From NCBI RefSeq assembly GCF_016801865.2, contig NC_068938.1:92776221-92840220 (forward strand): a stretch of DNA of 64,000 nucleotides. Reading direction: 5' to 3'. A program made the position numbers and the translations under genes. Shown in pieces: positions 1 to 12,247 of the stretch; position 1 is the stretch's first letter, and every line of letters begins with the position of its first letter. The notes beneath the pieces are model-generated. The model saw nothing but the letters and a program-made list of their open reading frames with translations. It was not told where the DNA came from and ran no database searches. The stretch comes from Culex pipiens pallens (Eukaryota > Arthropoda > Insecta > Diptera > Culicidae).

Positions 1-1313
1 GAAATTTTCGGATGTTCCGGATTTCGAAACCGGTAGGTAACCTGACCTTGATTTTAATATTTGTGGTCAAAGTATAGGTAAATACCTGTCGAATACAACC
101 TGAAGCAATTTGGTTTAAAATTTGCCGGAGATACAGGTCGTCAAAGTTGGGGTCTCAAAAAGGTATTTTTCGGTTGTAGCAGATTCCCGGTGGCCAAATC
201 TGGTTTTCCAGGTCGGTTTCGAAAAGGGGACATTATAAGCTTTGAGACCAAGAGAACCGGATTTGGTCAAAAACTGTTTTTTGCGATTTTTTAAAATTTG
301 GGGTCAACAAGGACCCCAATACCTTATGTGTGATTTTGTTTAATATCATGGGAAGGTCAAAACTAGAAATAAAGCATAATAATAAATGTGTGATGCATAT
401 AAAATTCATATGGCATATCATATAATATTCATGATATAAAGAAAATAAACTCATTTCAATTTAGTATTGTATGAAATTGTATTGTAATTATTTTCGTCGA
501 TTGAATTGAAATACCATGTTGTCATTATAACTTAAAAAAAAACTTCTTTGGTAATTTCAAATATAATTTAGGTCTAAGTTCCTCACACAACAAAATAAAA
601 ATGTTTATAACCTTTTGACTTAAAATTGTGAATTTGAAAGAACACAGAATTAAATTCTAACCCAATAAATGTTTTAAAGGTGATGGTTGTTAAATAAGCC
701 AGCTATAACTTTTGAAGTCATTAAAAAATAAATAATTTTTGTACATTCATAAATGTTAAAATGTGAGTTTTTCCATAATAATTTCCATAGAATTCTCAAT
801 CACTTTGCGCCATTCGCTTGCAGGTATGGCACGAGAAAAAGGCGCTGAATACTTATTTGACACTCAGAATGTTTTACATCCACCGCGAGATTCGAACACG
901 GTACTTTTAGATTGTTATCCAAATGTGTGAATTGATTGATCCACACAGGCAGGCAAGGTGACCATTAATACTTTTTTTTTAAATAACCTCAACCCAAATT
1001 CCCCTAACTTGCTTCAAACAAGTGAGCAATTATGTTCGACTAAGTATAGTGCAAAAAATAAAACTTAAACTTGATGTGAAATACTAGTAAAAAAATTGGC
1101 CAGTGTTTAGTTTCGTTACATAACTCACCACTGCCAAACGTTAGTGCACAGTGTGCTGTTGTTGTCATCGTCGTCTTTTAAGCTGCCGGCCTAAAAATCT
1201 GATAAGGGTTCCAATAAAAAATTGCCGGTTTATCGCTTAATGAAGCGTTGAAGGCGCTCCGTTGAAGTCACCCGAAATTCGCCAATGGGACGGCCTTTCG
1301 GAGGGGTTTGGTG
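1..1313. other. AT-rich intergenic or intronic sequence, no gene seen
   Basis: No open frame with splice sites or recognisable domains. A short stretch around 765-830 resembles part of the TAGGGTG-ended MITE at 60803-61292 (it shares TTTGCGCCATTCG and the TTTCCATA context), so it is probably a remnant of that family. Confidence 0.5.
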
Positions 1314-1588
1314 CAGGGATGCCACATGATTTTTTAAAATGTCTGTGAAAAAGTCTGTGTATGTCTGTGCCTTTGTCTAAAATTCAAATATATCAATTTA
1401 CGGTCATAGAAATTCATCAAAAATTGTGTTTTTAAGCATTTGAAGACTAACGAAATAAGTTTCGATTGATATTTTAACAAAATAACAATTTAATGAAGTT
1501 TTTGAAAAGTCTGTGCACCTCAAATAATGTCTGACACGAGCTCAAATGTCTGTGAAACACAGACAAATCTGTGTATCTGGCATCCCTG
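1314..1588. mobile_element. hAT-type MITE with perfect 8-bp TSD
   Basis: The ends are CAGGGATGCCA and TGGCATCCCTG (inverted). The element is flanked on both sides by the identical 8-mer GTTTGGTG (1306-1313 and 1589-1596). An 8-bp TSD with CAGGG-type ends is the hallmark of hAT transposons. At 275 bp with no ORF it is non-autonomous. The interior is rich in GTCTGTG words on both strands, suggesting growth from the termini. Confidence 0.85.
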
Positions 1589-2697
1589 GTTTGGTGATAG
1601 TTTTTTTTTTCGTGTGTTGTTACGGTTGTTGGGAGCAATTTGTAGCGACATGGCTTTTAGTGGCAAGCGGTTATTATAACGATTATAACAATGTTTAGAT
1701 ACGTTATGGCCCGTGATCAAATTAGCCATATTGTGAAGTTGGGTGAGGCTGAGTCTCAGTTAAATGTGTCAACGAGTTTCCCACAGAAGTTTCTTGAAAT
1801 ATCAATGCGAAAATGTAACCTCAAATTACGATTAAAGTTTGAAAAGCTCAAAACACTTAAGTGTATCTTTACGTAAGTCAGCTTTTCCACCGTGATTGTC
1901 AAATTTCGCAGTGCCGTAAACACTCGCAGGTGTGACCCATTTCGATCCCTTCGACGCCCATTGAAACAACGTCCTCTTGATAATGCAGCGCTCCATTTGA
2001 ACGTGACGCAACAAAACAGTTCGGTAGCTCATTTTGAATCAATTGATTGGGCTCGAAATGAATCGGCTTGAATGCGCCCCATTCATCGCTCTTTCTCTCG
2101 CCTGCGCCTCATTCGTTGCAGGCGCTCTAATGAATGGCCACTTCATTAAACGCGGAGCTTCCAGGTGGCCACGGGCCAGACGGGTGCGGCCAGGTGAAAT
2201 TGGGCGGTTCACACACGGGCTGGTAAACAAACCATAAATACACAACAAAACGTGGATAGGGCCACTTGTGAGTAATTTTTCATTAGCAAGTTATGCCACA
2301 CGCACAAAGACACTTGTTGGGAGGCGTTAAGAGATAGAGAGAGAGACGAATCAACGGACGGTAGCATTTGCTCTGGGCCGACCTTAAGGATCATCATAAA
2401 TCAGCGAACGAGTGCGAGCTTTGGATTGGGTTCAGCAAGGGGTCAGCTCATCGCAGTCCTGGTGGTGAAAGAAAATACATTAGACAGTAGTGAACGAAGA
2501 AAACAGACTATACAGTACTGTATAATGATGAGTAGGGTCAAAAAGGGCATCACAGCAATAGGTGTTTCGAGCCACTCATTGACTTTTGAGGAGCAATTTT
2601 CGTTTCTTTGGAAGTTTACGGTCTGTGAAGCTTTTGGGGTTTATTTAAAAAATTGGGCTACCATATCGATGTTTTGAATATTTTATTACTTAACTTA
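1589..2697. other. No gene seen; GC-richer patch at about 2030-2260
   Basis: Short open frames on both strands overlap in the GC-rich patch at about 2034-2250, but none has domain-like composition or splice signals. This may be conserved non-coding sequence; no function can be assigned. Confidence 0.4.
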
Positions 2698-3090
2698 CCC
2701 GAGCATGGGTAAATAACAAGGGAAATGCGTAATAATACCAAATTTTCGTATTCCTGGACCCTTTAATATTGGTCTTAAGGATTATGGAAGAGCAAAATTT
2801 GGTATCATACCAATTTCAGGTATTATTTTGATGTGGCAAAATTGCAGAATTTGTCAAGGATCAGACACCACATTTTGGTATTTAATTGGTATTACAGTAT
2901 TTTATCAAGTTCCTCTGAAACTATGGAAAATTTATGACCAATATGGACGAGATAATTAATTTTGCACTAAAAAGATGTCTCAAAGCGAATGCTTTCATTG
3001 AAAACCAAAAATTTCAAACATTTTGGTCTCTGCTATTTGCCCAAGTAATACAATAATTTGGTATTCCTGTGTTATTTACCCTTGCTCGGG
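2698..3090. mobile_element. MITE with CCCGAGC ends
   Basis: The inverted ends are CCCGAGCATGGGTAAATAAC and GTTATTTACCCTTGCTCGGG. The interior is full of short ACCAAA/TTTGGTAT palindromes, such as TTTGGTATCATACCAA. A second, longer and more degraded member lies at 21032-21540. There is no ORF. The TSD is unclear, so the superfamily is not assigned. Confidence 0.75.
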
Positions 3091-6000
3091 ATGTACTGCA
3101 AAAGAACTTATTGTATCTTGATTATTCCCCAAAAAAACCGAACTGAAAATTAAATTTCTTAAAAACAAAAACACTGAAATTATTGTTATAATAAATGATA
3201 GACAAATTATTATCCAGTATCAGAAAAAATGTGTTACAAAACGAGCAACATTGATTACTAGCAAAACAAACATCCATTATGCAACATGGGTTTGACGCTT
3301 CGAAGTGAAAAGTTTTTCTTTTCTTCACTTTATACCTTTCTCCGGTCATGTTTCCTTCATTGTAATACAATTGGTTTGGCAATAATTAAACATCCCAGTT
3401 TGCGGATCCACTGCCTCGGCGGCATTAATGGCAATCAATCATAAAGGTTACTCAATGATGAACACACACACACATAACACACACGTCAGGTGTATAATGC
3501 TCGAGCAAAACATATGTTCGAAATGTCGCAAATTAAAAGCATCGAACCGATAACAGCCCTCTGCGCACGCGACTGAAAAAATGTTTTTCCTCCAACTTTT
3601 TTTTTACGAGAGAGTCAGGTGAGTTTGCCGGTTCCAAAATAATGCTTTCCCAATTAAGTAAGACCTGTGCTGTACGTGGTAGTGCCCGGCTGGTCGACAT
3701 TCACGCGAAATGAACTTGCAAATAGTTTGAGGTTCTTTTTTCCTCTACGTTTGGGGGTTTAGCTCATAAAAAGCAGACTAACCACAATAACATATGTACA
3801 GCATGTTCCAGCCTTGTTTCCACACTTTAACCTGTGCGGCGGCGAAACGTGCAAAGGTGTCGGCATCATTAGGTGCCTCAATTGCTCTTTAACAATGACA
3901 ACCAGGCTTGGACGAATACAACTTACTCTGAGGACCGTTCTGCAAGGTACAAAGAGATCTTTGAGATTCTGAGTCGAGATTTTTTGGATTTAGTTGTCTG
4001 CCTGTGTTTTTTTTTTTGTCAAATTGTCGAATTTTTACTGTACATATATGGTAAACAATATTTCAACCGCTTTAACGCCACAACGTCATTGTTCAAGGTG
4101 TCGCTTTGGGTCGAATAAGTTAGATATAAACAAATTGATAGCCACAGCTATCGTTTCGTACTGGAATCCGATAACGATCAATTCCATTCCATCAACCGTA
4201 AAAAAAGAAGAAAAACCTTTGCAGAATCGTGCGAAAAATACCAACATTTTGCTACAGATCTTAGGCTGACGCGCGTGCGCGCTCAGTTTGAGCACGCATT
4301 TTTTCACCACCCAAAACGATTAAACTTCAAATAAGGTAACCTCTGGGTATTCTCCACGTGCGTCACCTCGGTCATTGCCAAATCGAACCATCGCGCGTCG
4401 TGGTCGTCGATGGGCATCGAATAACTCAATCACGTTTGAAGAAGTGCCCGTCGTCGGTGCAGTTGATGGCTAGTTTGACCTCCCGCGGGAGTTTAGTTAC
4501 ACAGGCTAATTTTATTTCACCATTTGAACGCCGCGGTTGACACGTGGCGTAAGCGTTAAAAATTATAGAGGTGAATCGATTGATTGGTTAGTTTATTGCG
4601 TTTGCGAAATTTATGGTGTTGGCACGGCTTGCGACGGTTTAGAAATTATCAATATAATTGGAAAGCTAACCAACGGAGTTGAGGATTACAGCTTTATTTT
4701 TACCTATGAAGATGTTATCAAATTTAAGAGCGAGTCTCTAGTTTATATTAAACGCATACTTACTTAGGATTTCAAATAATTAAGTGTTTGAGCAATCAAC
4801 TCGATTGCTCGTACCACCAATTTGTCAGTGGTTGAAGCCGTGCACGCTCAAGAGATCCATCAGTCGAGTTCGTACACTTGTGCAACTCTTGAACAACTAA
4901 TCCCTACATGATCTCAATTTTTGGAACTAGAGCCTTCAACCGTTACCCAACTCACACGTACTACAGCAGCCGTTCGACAAGTGGCTTTCCAGCGAAACAA
5001 ACATCCACTAATCTCATCGACCTACTAACAAAACAACGCCGCTCAACGCATAGTGTACCCCCCTTAATCTGGGTTTCCATCGCACGTCATGACGATGAAT
5101 GCAACCAGATCAATTGGAATTTTTGACGATCTATTGACACCGTAATACTGCTGTTGCTGCGGGTAGGCTCACAGCCCTACTTATTTTGGTCGGCACTTTC
5201 AATCGATCAAGGGCCAAAGGGACAACCCGCCACACACTGCTACGGGAGAACAGGTCGATAGAGACATTGTTGTATCATGTAATACCGGTATGCCCCAGCG
5301 AACTACGACCGGTTCTCCAAACAGCCACCAAGAAATACAGTATGCAAACATCATTTTGATTTTAATTCTTTTTCCCCGACCACCGCCGCTGCGCGGTCCC
5401 GCAGTTTTGTGTCCCACCTTCATCTCAATTATAAACGTTATGTAACTTTCTCGCGGGTTGTTTCTCTAGTACGGCGGGGTCTTAGTACGTAAAGGTCGGT
5501 CAGCTACCAGTCGGTCGGTCGGTAACGAATGGGAAGTTCCACGAGGCTGCTCCATGCACTTGTGAAGTGTTTTTGGTGTGAGCGCAAAAGGTTTGGCCCA
5601 TTCCCTCAAAATGTTGCTAGGTCGTTCATAGATCTTTGGGTTAATGTGCCAAAGACCGGCTAGCGGAATCGATCGTGTTTCGGCGACCTTAATTGGACGT
5701 TGTATTGGGCAATACGGTTTTTTGTCTGGTCCTAAAAATTAGATCACTTTTTTGAAAAGTGTCACATTCCATCCAAGGTGAGTTGTTTGATGTATTGCTT
5801 TAGCCTGTCTAGTGATGTTAAAACATAAAAGCTGACTATATTAAATTGCGTTAAGGTGCTATTCTCGTATTTGATACCTGAGGCATTTTAAAAAAATATT
5901 TGTTGACAATTGTTGATTTGAGCTTCTGTAAAAAGTGATTAAAAATAAAAGGAAAAGTTTATGCTTCGTAACCTAAGATTTTGTTTAATCATTGGTTTGG

Positions 6001-6180
6001 TCAGTTGATAATCCACTTTTCACGGAACGCGTAAAATGCGTGAAATTTTGGTGTCTCCTTGAAATTTGTGTTGCGTGAACCCGTAAAATTGTTTTCCCAA
6101 AACAGGCACAAAAATTAGCAAGTAGTTATCTAACTAAGATGTAAATATCCACAAAGCTTTAAGAATCTGGGAAAAAGATT
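3091..6180. other. Unique-looking non-coding DNA, no gene seen
   Basis: Base composition is closer to balanced than in the flanks. A CA-rich microsatellite lies at about 3462-3486. Good-looking splice donors (GTGAGT) occur at about 3619 and 5775. The second follows a stretch (5460-5774) with repeated GGTCGG/CAGTCGG words of the kind seen in arthropod 5' UTR/promoter regions, but no coding sequence can be tied to either. Confidence 0.35.
5460..5774 (+). promoter_or_regulatory. Speculative promoter/5' UTR exon
   Basis: A GC-richer stretch contains CAGTCGGTCGGTCGG and ends at a canonical donor, CCAAG|GTGAGT, at 5775. Initiator-like TCAGT and GGTCG words are typical around arthropod transcription starts, but they are short and common. 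No TATA box and no downstream coding exon were found. Confidence 0.15.
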
Positions 6181-6310
6181 AAGTGCCGTCATCTGGGGTG
6201 AATCGGGGCACATGGGGCGAATTGTGACAGCAGTTTTAGCAATGATGCAACCTAATATTTTGCTTTTTTGAAGTGGTTTCGGTTAGACCACTTTCAGATC
6301 ATCAATATGT
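6181..6310 (+). repeat. Partial MITE of the CTGGGGTGAATCGGG family
   Basis: The sequence CCGTCATCTGGGGTGAATCGGGGCAC, followed by GACAGCAG and a GGTTTCGGTTAGA block, matches the end and middle of the complete element at 30330-30548. The opposite terminus is absent, so this is a truncated copy. Confidence 0.55.
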
Positions 6311-9300
6311 GTTCATTCATTCCCAAATATAAAGTTTTCAAGTGCTCTAAAACGTTGCTGTCCTCCTTTCAAAAATGCCCCAAAAAATCTGAGGGCATAA
6401 CATATTTTCCCTGAAAATTTAAAATTTTCATTGAGAAAAAATTGTGCAATTGATTGTAAACTATTTAAAATGTATTGGTTAACGTTTATTTTTGCATTTT
6501 TAATCAAATATGGTATTTTACATAAAAGCCTCCATATTGACCATTGTCTATCGTCCAATCCTTGTGATGATACAGTGCTTCCAAAAATAAAAATGTTGAA
6601 ATAACAGAAGGATCTGCCATTTTTTGTGGCAATTTCTATACGACATACTTGATTTTTCAGTCACGTAAATATTTTTACATGGAAGCTCGCCCAGTTTCCC
6701 ATAAGTTTGTCTCTCCTTTTTTAAAAATGTTACTTGTGTGATGCAAATGGCTTCTTCGGATATAATTAACTTGTTCATAATGTTTCAGAGAGTGTCTCTT
6801 GTTGAAAGTCGAATCCTTGCGCAATCAAAAACCTTTCGGATCTCCTTAAGATACAAATTTCGTTCAAGACAAAAAGCTTACAAAACAATAAAGGACATCC
6901 CTAAATAAGGTTAACGGCCGGGTCGTTATCATTTCGCCACTCCGCCCACCCGAAGAGGTCGCACGTGAAAGTGCGCATCAATGAGCTCCTTAAGCAAAAT
7001 GTCATTGCACCATAACTGGCCTACATCTTCGGCGCGGGGCTTGGTTAATTCTGGCCACATATGGGCACCACCAGCTTCTGATTGGAATTCATGCCGTGCA
7101 GCTTTTGGCCAACACACGCGGGCAAAATAAGCTGGCAAAATCCACGAAAAATCATCGCCTCACGCACTTGGCTCCAACCACAATCTAGTCGGAGCGGGGA
7201 GACCAACGCCACTTTGGGGCGACAAATGCAGTTCGGACATGTTGGAGGTTGTAAATTTTTACTGCCCCATGTCACCACCCCTCAAGGTCCCCCCAATCAA
7301 ACCATCGTCGTCAACCGCCGGCCGCCCACAGACTGAACGAGGGTCCATCAAGTCCACTAGAATATGCATTTTAAAGCAATAACCGTTTCATTACCAAGCT
7401 CATGTGGCGAGCGATTCGATTTTGTTGAAACAACGACGCACAAAATTGAGGGTTATTCAATCGAAATCGGGACACGATTTTCACAAGACGGGGGACACAA
7501 GTTCAGCACGTTGGCGGTGTAATATTTCACCCGGAGGCGACGCAGGATGCATTATTTATCGACAATTAACGCGCCGGAGATTACACCCGGGACATGCCCG
7601 GGGTGAAAAATTAATGTGGACGTTAATTGCACTATTTACATGAGGGCGGTGTGATGATGGCTTGGTTTGGAAATGATTAAAATGATTTATTAACATGGTC
7701 ATTGTTTTGATAGGCTTATGGTCATGGGTTTCAACATTTCTTGTAATTCCAAGAACGAACTAAAACTCTTTAAAGTCAAACTTAAAAAAAAAAATGAAAA
7801 AAAAAATTAACAATATAATGTATCAAAAAAATATGCTAGAAATTCATTGTGTTATTTTTTCTTGATTTTTTCAAGAGTCCAAAATTTCAATAACCTAAAA
7901 TACACTCGAAAAAATGTTCAAACAATTTTTAATTTGAGACTTTAAATATTTGAGTTAAGCCTGCAAAAAATCATTTACGTAATAAGCATTTATTTTAAAC
8001 TGACGACATCTGTTAAAGTTTAAACCTTTGTGAATGGTAACATTTAAAATGATCCGAGATATTCATTTTCAAATGTTATCCCTGAAAATGTGTAATTTTA
8101 CCACTTTTCTGGTGTAATGTCCATTTTTCCGTCTAAATTGAGGTACAATTGCATCATAAAAGATAATAAATCAACAATAAATTGCAAAAACGGCTAATGT
8201 ACAAAAAAGCTATATTTATGATAAAATTTATTTTTTTGGAATTAAGTTCATCAGTACATCGATAAAATTCAGTAATGTAATGAACGCGTGAGAAGTTAAA
8301 TTAGAACCACTCTAGTAACCATCCAAGTTTTTTTTTTTTTACAATTTTTGTTCTTATGCTGTCACATGACTTGTTTGAAGCGCCTTTTTCCTAATTTGTT
8401 GCACGGTGTTGAGTTTGGTGCATTTAATTATACAGTTTTTTTTGTTATCTGCTTACACTATGTCCTATAATAGAGTTGGTGATAATTGTCCAACTTAAAC
8501 TACAAACGCGTCAGACATGGACCATTAACTTCTTTAGGCTAGATCGTCCATGCTCAACATGATGTTTTTCCTCCCAGCCTATCGAAAAACGTCGATATTT
8601 TCCCTCCAGCTGGTGCCAGTTACCAGCCTTAAAAAAGCACAAACACGATGCGTGAATGTGGCGATTAATCACATTTTGATCGTTTTACGCCACCGGCGGC
8701 GGCCCGGTCTGTTCTGCTTAATTTTTCGTAAGGTTACATGTTTTTTTTTAGGCTCCTAAAGCCACCTTTTAAAGTGTGTTTATGGGTTGCCCCTGCGCAA
8801 AGGTGCGTGAGCTATTAGCTGATTTTAAACATATATGCTGTTATTTTTTGGGAGGCATTGGTGAGGAGAGAAAAAGTAAAAAAGGGTTGCGACAATGTGT
8901 CTACACAAACTGCTGGCGGGGCGCCGCGATGGATGTGGCTTAATAACATGCTAATGCTGATGGTTTCGGGGCATGACCGGGATATTGCGGAATCCTTGGT
9001 AATGTGGCCTGCAGGTTGTGGACCTGAGTCAGACTACTTCATCAGTTGGTAGCGAAATAGTGTCAGATTTTATTAAATAAAAGTTTTTAGTTTTAAACAT
9101 TTGAAATTTCAAAACGATTCTGGTTAATGAGATATTCAGTTAGAAAGTGAATCCAAGTAAGACCATCGTGAAGGTTAATATTAGAGTTGCTACAGTTAAC
9201 TCTGTTTGTTAGCACAATCCGTATCTCTGTATTAAAGGTCAAAATATAATGTTCTGTAAACTGCATTACCATTGTAATAGCAATTTCCAACAAAAAGACT

Positions 9301-9351
9301 CGGAATCATTTTATGGGTTAGACTGTTGTTGTTCTTTTCCACGTAGCGAGA
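6311..9351. other. No gene seen
   Basis: AT-rich flanks surround a GC-richer patch at about 6900-7660, where open frames occur on both strands without splice sites or protein-like composition. About 8060-8200 is a degraded relative of the MITE at 10810-11004, sharing CTGAAAATGTGTAA and an AATTGAGGTA..CATCATAAAA block. Confidence 0.4.
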
Positions 9352-9600
9352 TTGCTTTTCACGTTTCAGTCAGAAACTAGTAGACCGTTTATTCTAGATT
9401 TTCCGACGTTTCGGTACCCCTTAGTCAGGGGATAATAGCTTACAAACGATCCTTCTACTTGACGTTAAACTTGAAAAAGCTGCTTAACAAGGTTCGTTTG
9501 TAATCTATTATACCCTGAAGAAGGCACTAAGGGGTGCCGACACGTCTGACAATCTAAAATATACTGTCTACTAGTCACTAACTGATACGCCGAAAAAGAA
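9352..9600. mobile_element. Inverted-repeat element with hammerhead-like cores
   Basis: The arms starting near CAGTCAGAAACTAGTAGAC (9367) and ending CTACTAGTCACTAACTG (about 9584) are imperfect inverted copies of about 100 bp. The + strand of the right arm (9515-9546) reads CTGAAGA, a GGCAC/GTGCC hairpin, then GACACGTC. The - strand of the left arm (9428-9405) reads CTGACTA...GAAACGTC. These resemble the hammerhead consensus CTGANGA-stem-GAAAC..GTC, which is known in Penelope-like elements. Each arm carries at least one core mismatch, so activity is not implied. Confidence 0.5.
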
Positions 9601-10809
9601 ATCTCTCTATTTGTTTATTTTTTGTAAAATAAATTTATTTTATTTTAATTAAATCTAACAAGGGCGTATATCAATTGGATAACCATTTAAAAATCTTTCA
9701 AAATTCAATGAATGTTTGTATTTTACAACTTTGCTATAATGGTCAGTATAAAACTAAAAAGCCGAAAAAAGTCATTTTATTTATCCCAAAATTTTGCAAA
9801 CCAACCAGTAGCCACCGCAAATTATGCAAGCAAGTTCCCCCCAGGGCACCCGACCTGCAGTGTGGTCAATCAATATCACGTTTATTATATTTATCCGCTT
9901 AATTGGTCAACAACTGGTCAGTTGATTGAACCAACGCGCAGGGGTGCAAGCGCGTAGCTGACAACATGTAAATATGGCCAGAAAATTGAAATTTATTGTG
10001 TATTTACCGCGTCATACAACCGTCGAATGAGGAGAGTTTCTGTGGAAATAAGAAAGTTGTTGTATCTTATAATTTAAATGTGTTTTTTGATGTTATCAAC
10101 AGAAATCCAAATGACATTTGTAAAATCAAGTTTAGTCAAGCATGAAAAGATTTAGAGAAAAAAATAAAATAAAATAAAATGTGATAATGTTTTGATCGCT
10201 GTCCATTTCAAAAGAATCCTAATATTTTCGATGTTTCCTGGTCTCACTTTTCACAAATAACTCAAGAGTAATAATACACCCTTATGTGCTAAAGTCTTGA
10301 TGCCTTGCACCTTTCAAATGTCATTACTCCAAGATGGCCAGCTGTTTAAAAGAAAAGAACACATAAATTAGCAACCGCCCTGCCATTCATCTCACAAGCA
10401 CTCAATTACGGTCTCAATTACGACATTTTCCTGTGCGGACCATCATAAACATGTCGATTCCCACAGGGCCTCAACAGACAGTCCGCGGCAGGGGTCGTCG
10501 CGTGAAACCATTCTCCGCTGCTGCACTTATACGAAAAAATTTCCGATTGATTGATTTACAATCCGACTCGGCAGCAGCGATGCCAGCTCAATCTATCGCC
10601 ATTCAGTGCGATCTACTACGTTCAAGTGCCCTGAAGAGCGTGGTTTTTCTTGTTAATGGGCTCGTTCTGGCTCGGTACACTCAGTGTTTTCAATGAATGT
10701 TTGATCTTGAAACGCAACGGGTTTGGTGGTTTGACTTGTTACAAGTCACTTTGAAAATGTTTGGAAGATAGAACAAGTGTTTTTTAATATATTTTAATTT
10801 TATTTTAGA
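9601..10809. other. No gene seen
   Basis: The short open frames at about 9675-9957 and 10433-10696 are unsupported by domains or splice sites. An AAAAT-type run is present at about 10155-10180. Confidence 0.4.
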
Positions 10810-11004
10810 TACACAGTAAAAAAAATCATGGTAATATTACATCTGGGAAGGGGTACATCTTTTCTATCAGAAAACATGTGTAATTTTTCCTCTGAAAATG
10901 TGTAACTTTTTCAGACTGAATTGAGGTAACATTACATCATAAAAGTGGTAATATTCAACCTTCCCAAATTTCACTTTCAAAATTTACACAATTTTTACTG
11001 TGTA
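10810..11004. mobile_element. MITE with TACACAGTAAAAA ends
   Basis: The inverted ends are TACACAGTAAAAAAA and TTTTTACTGTGTA. The first/last TA could be the TA duplication expected of Tc1/mariner-like elements. The interior carries GTAATATTACATC and two CTGAAAATGTGTAA-like blocks. A degraded relative occurs at about 8060-8200. Confidence 0.7.
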
Positions 11005-11970
11005 TCAAATTCAAAACTGCGAAGAAAACTAAATTTTACAACAACTTTGGCCAAAGCTGTATATCTTGATCATGATGATTTGGCTATCATCAACGCTGCA
11101 CACTTTTTTGATATTGAAAATCTGACGCATATTTACAGAGATATCTTCACCTAAAATATCAGCAATATTTTGGTGATGTATAAATAATTAATTTTTTCCT
11201 GTTTGCTTTTCATTCAGGGGCTGTATCTCAGCAACCATTAATCGATTCTTTTAAAAAAAAAACACAGTTGGTCCAAGCTTGGTTATGACATCTACAGGTA
11301 AAAAGTCACGATTTTATCAAAAAATATTTAAAGGTGGCTATAACTTGAAAATTGTTCACGTTATCAAATATCAAAAGTATTTTTGATTGCAAATTTGTTT
11401 TTGCCTTATAAAAAGTCAAAAAAGATTTTCAAAGTTTTTTTACGTTTTTTTTAAAATATTTTTGTTATGAAAAATTGGCAACAATACAAAATGAATTATG
11501 ACCAACATATCCAAAAAATGGTATTCTGCTCAATATTTTTTTGATTCGAATAAAAAACTAACGGATATTTTTTTGAGCACAACTGTTTTCTCTAAGAAGT
11601 CTTAAGAAACATCTAAAACTTTGCCGAAGACACCAAATTGATAAAAAAACCGTTCTTACCCTAGTAACAGTTTTAAACTAATAGATTTTATCATGGTTCT
11701 GAAAACCCTTATACCTAAATAGGCTTTTATGGCCTACTTAAAACCTGAAATGTTACTAGGCTAAGGCACATATTTTTTTAATATTTTCAGAACTTTTTTG
11801 TATAAAGACTCACTAGCGTGCACAGGGTGGGGCAACATGGGGCAACTGCCCCACCATCCTCAGAAATTTGTTCTTAATTTGGTCAGAGGGTGTCCATAAA
11901 TGACGTAATTTTCATAACGTTCATATTATTGCCCCATCTTCCTCGATTAGCTGGGCACGCTAAAGACTTG
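11005..11970. other. No gene; high-copy repeat remnant
   Basis: About 11600-11660 carries the GCCGAAGACACCAAATTGAT motif of a family that recurs at 29700, 46290, 49620 and 51820. About 11815-11860 is a GGGGCAAC-rich fragment of unknown type. Confidence 0.45.
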
Positions 11971-12247
11971 TACACGGAACAAAATCCGGTTTGCGGAATC
12001 GGAAACTTTGTTTCTAATTTGCTCTAAAAATCGCAAACCCCAGATTCGACCCCGTCAGCAGGAAGCATTGTTTCCAATATCAATCAGATGTAACATTCTC
12101 TAAAATTCTGTAAAATTCTCTTAAATTAAAAAAAAACTCTAAAGTTCTCTAAAATTTTCTAAAATTCACTGAAATTTTCTAAAATTGTATAAAATTCTCT
12201 AAAATTAAATGTTTTTCTGATTTCGCAACTGCATTTTGTTCCGTGTA
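11971..12247. mobile_element. MITE with TACACGGAACAAAAT ends
   Basis: The inverted ends are TACACGGAACAAAAT and ATTTTGTTCCGTGTA (277 bp). About 12090-12210 is a degenerate tandem array of CTCTAAAATT-type decamers. There is no ORF. The terminal TA suggests a TA-targeting superfamily, but this is not proven. Confidence 0.75.
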
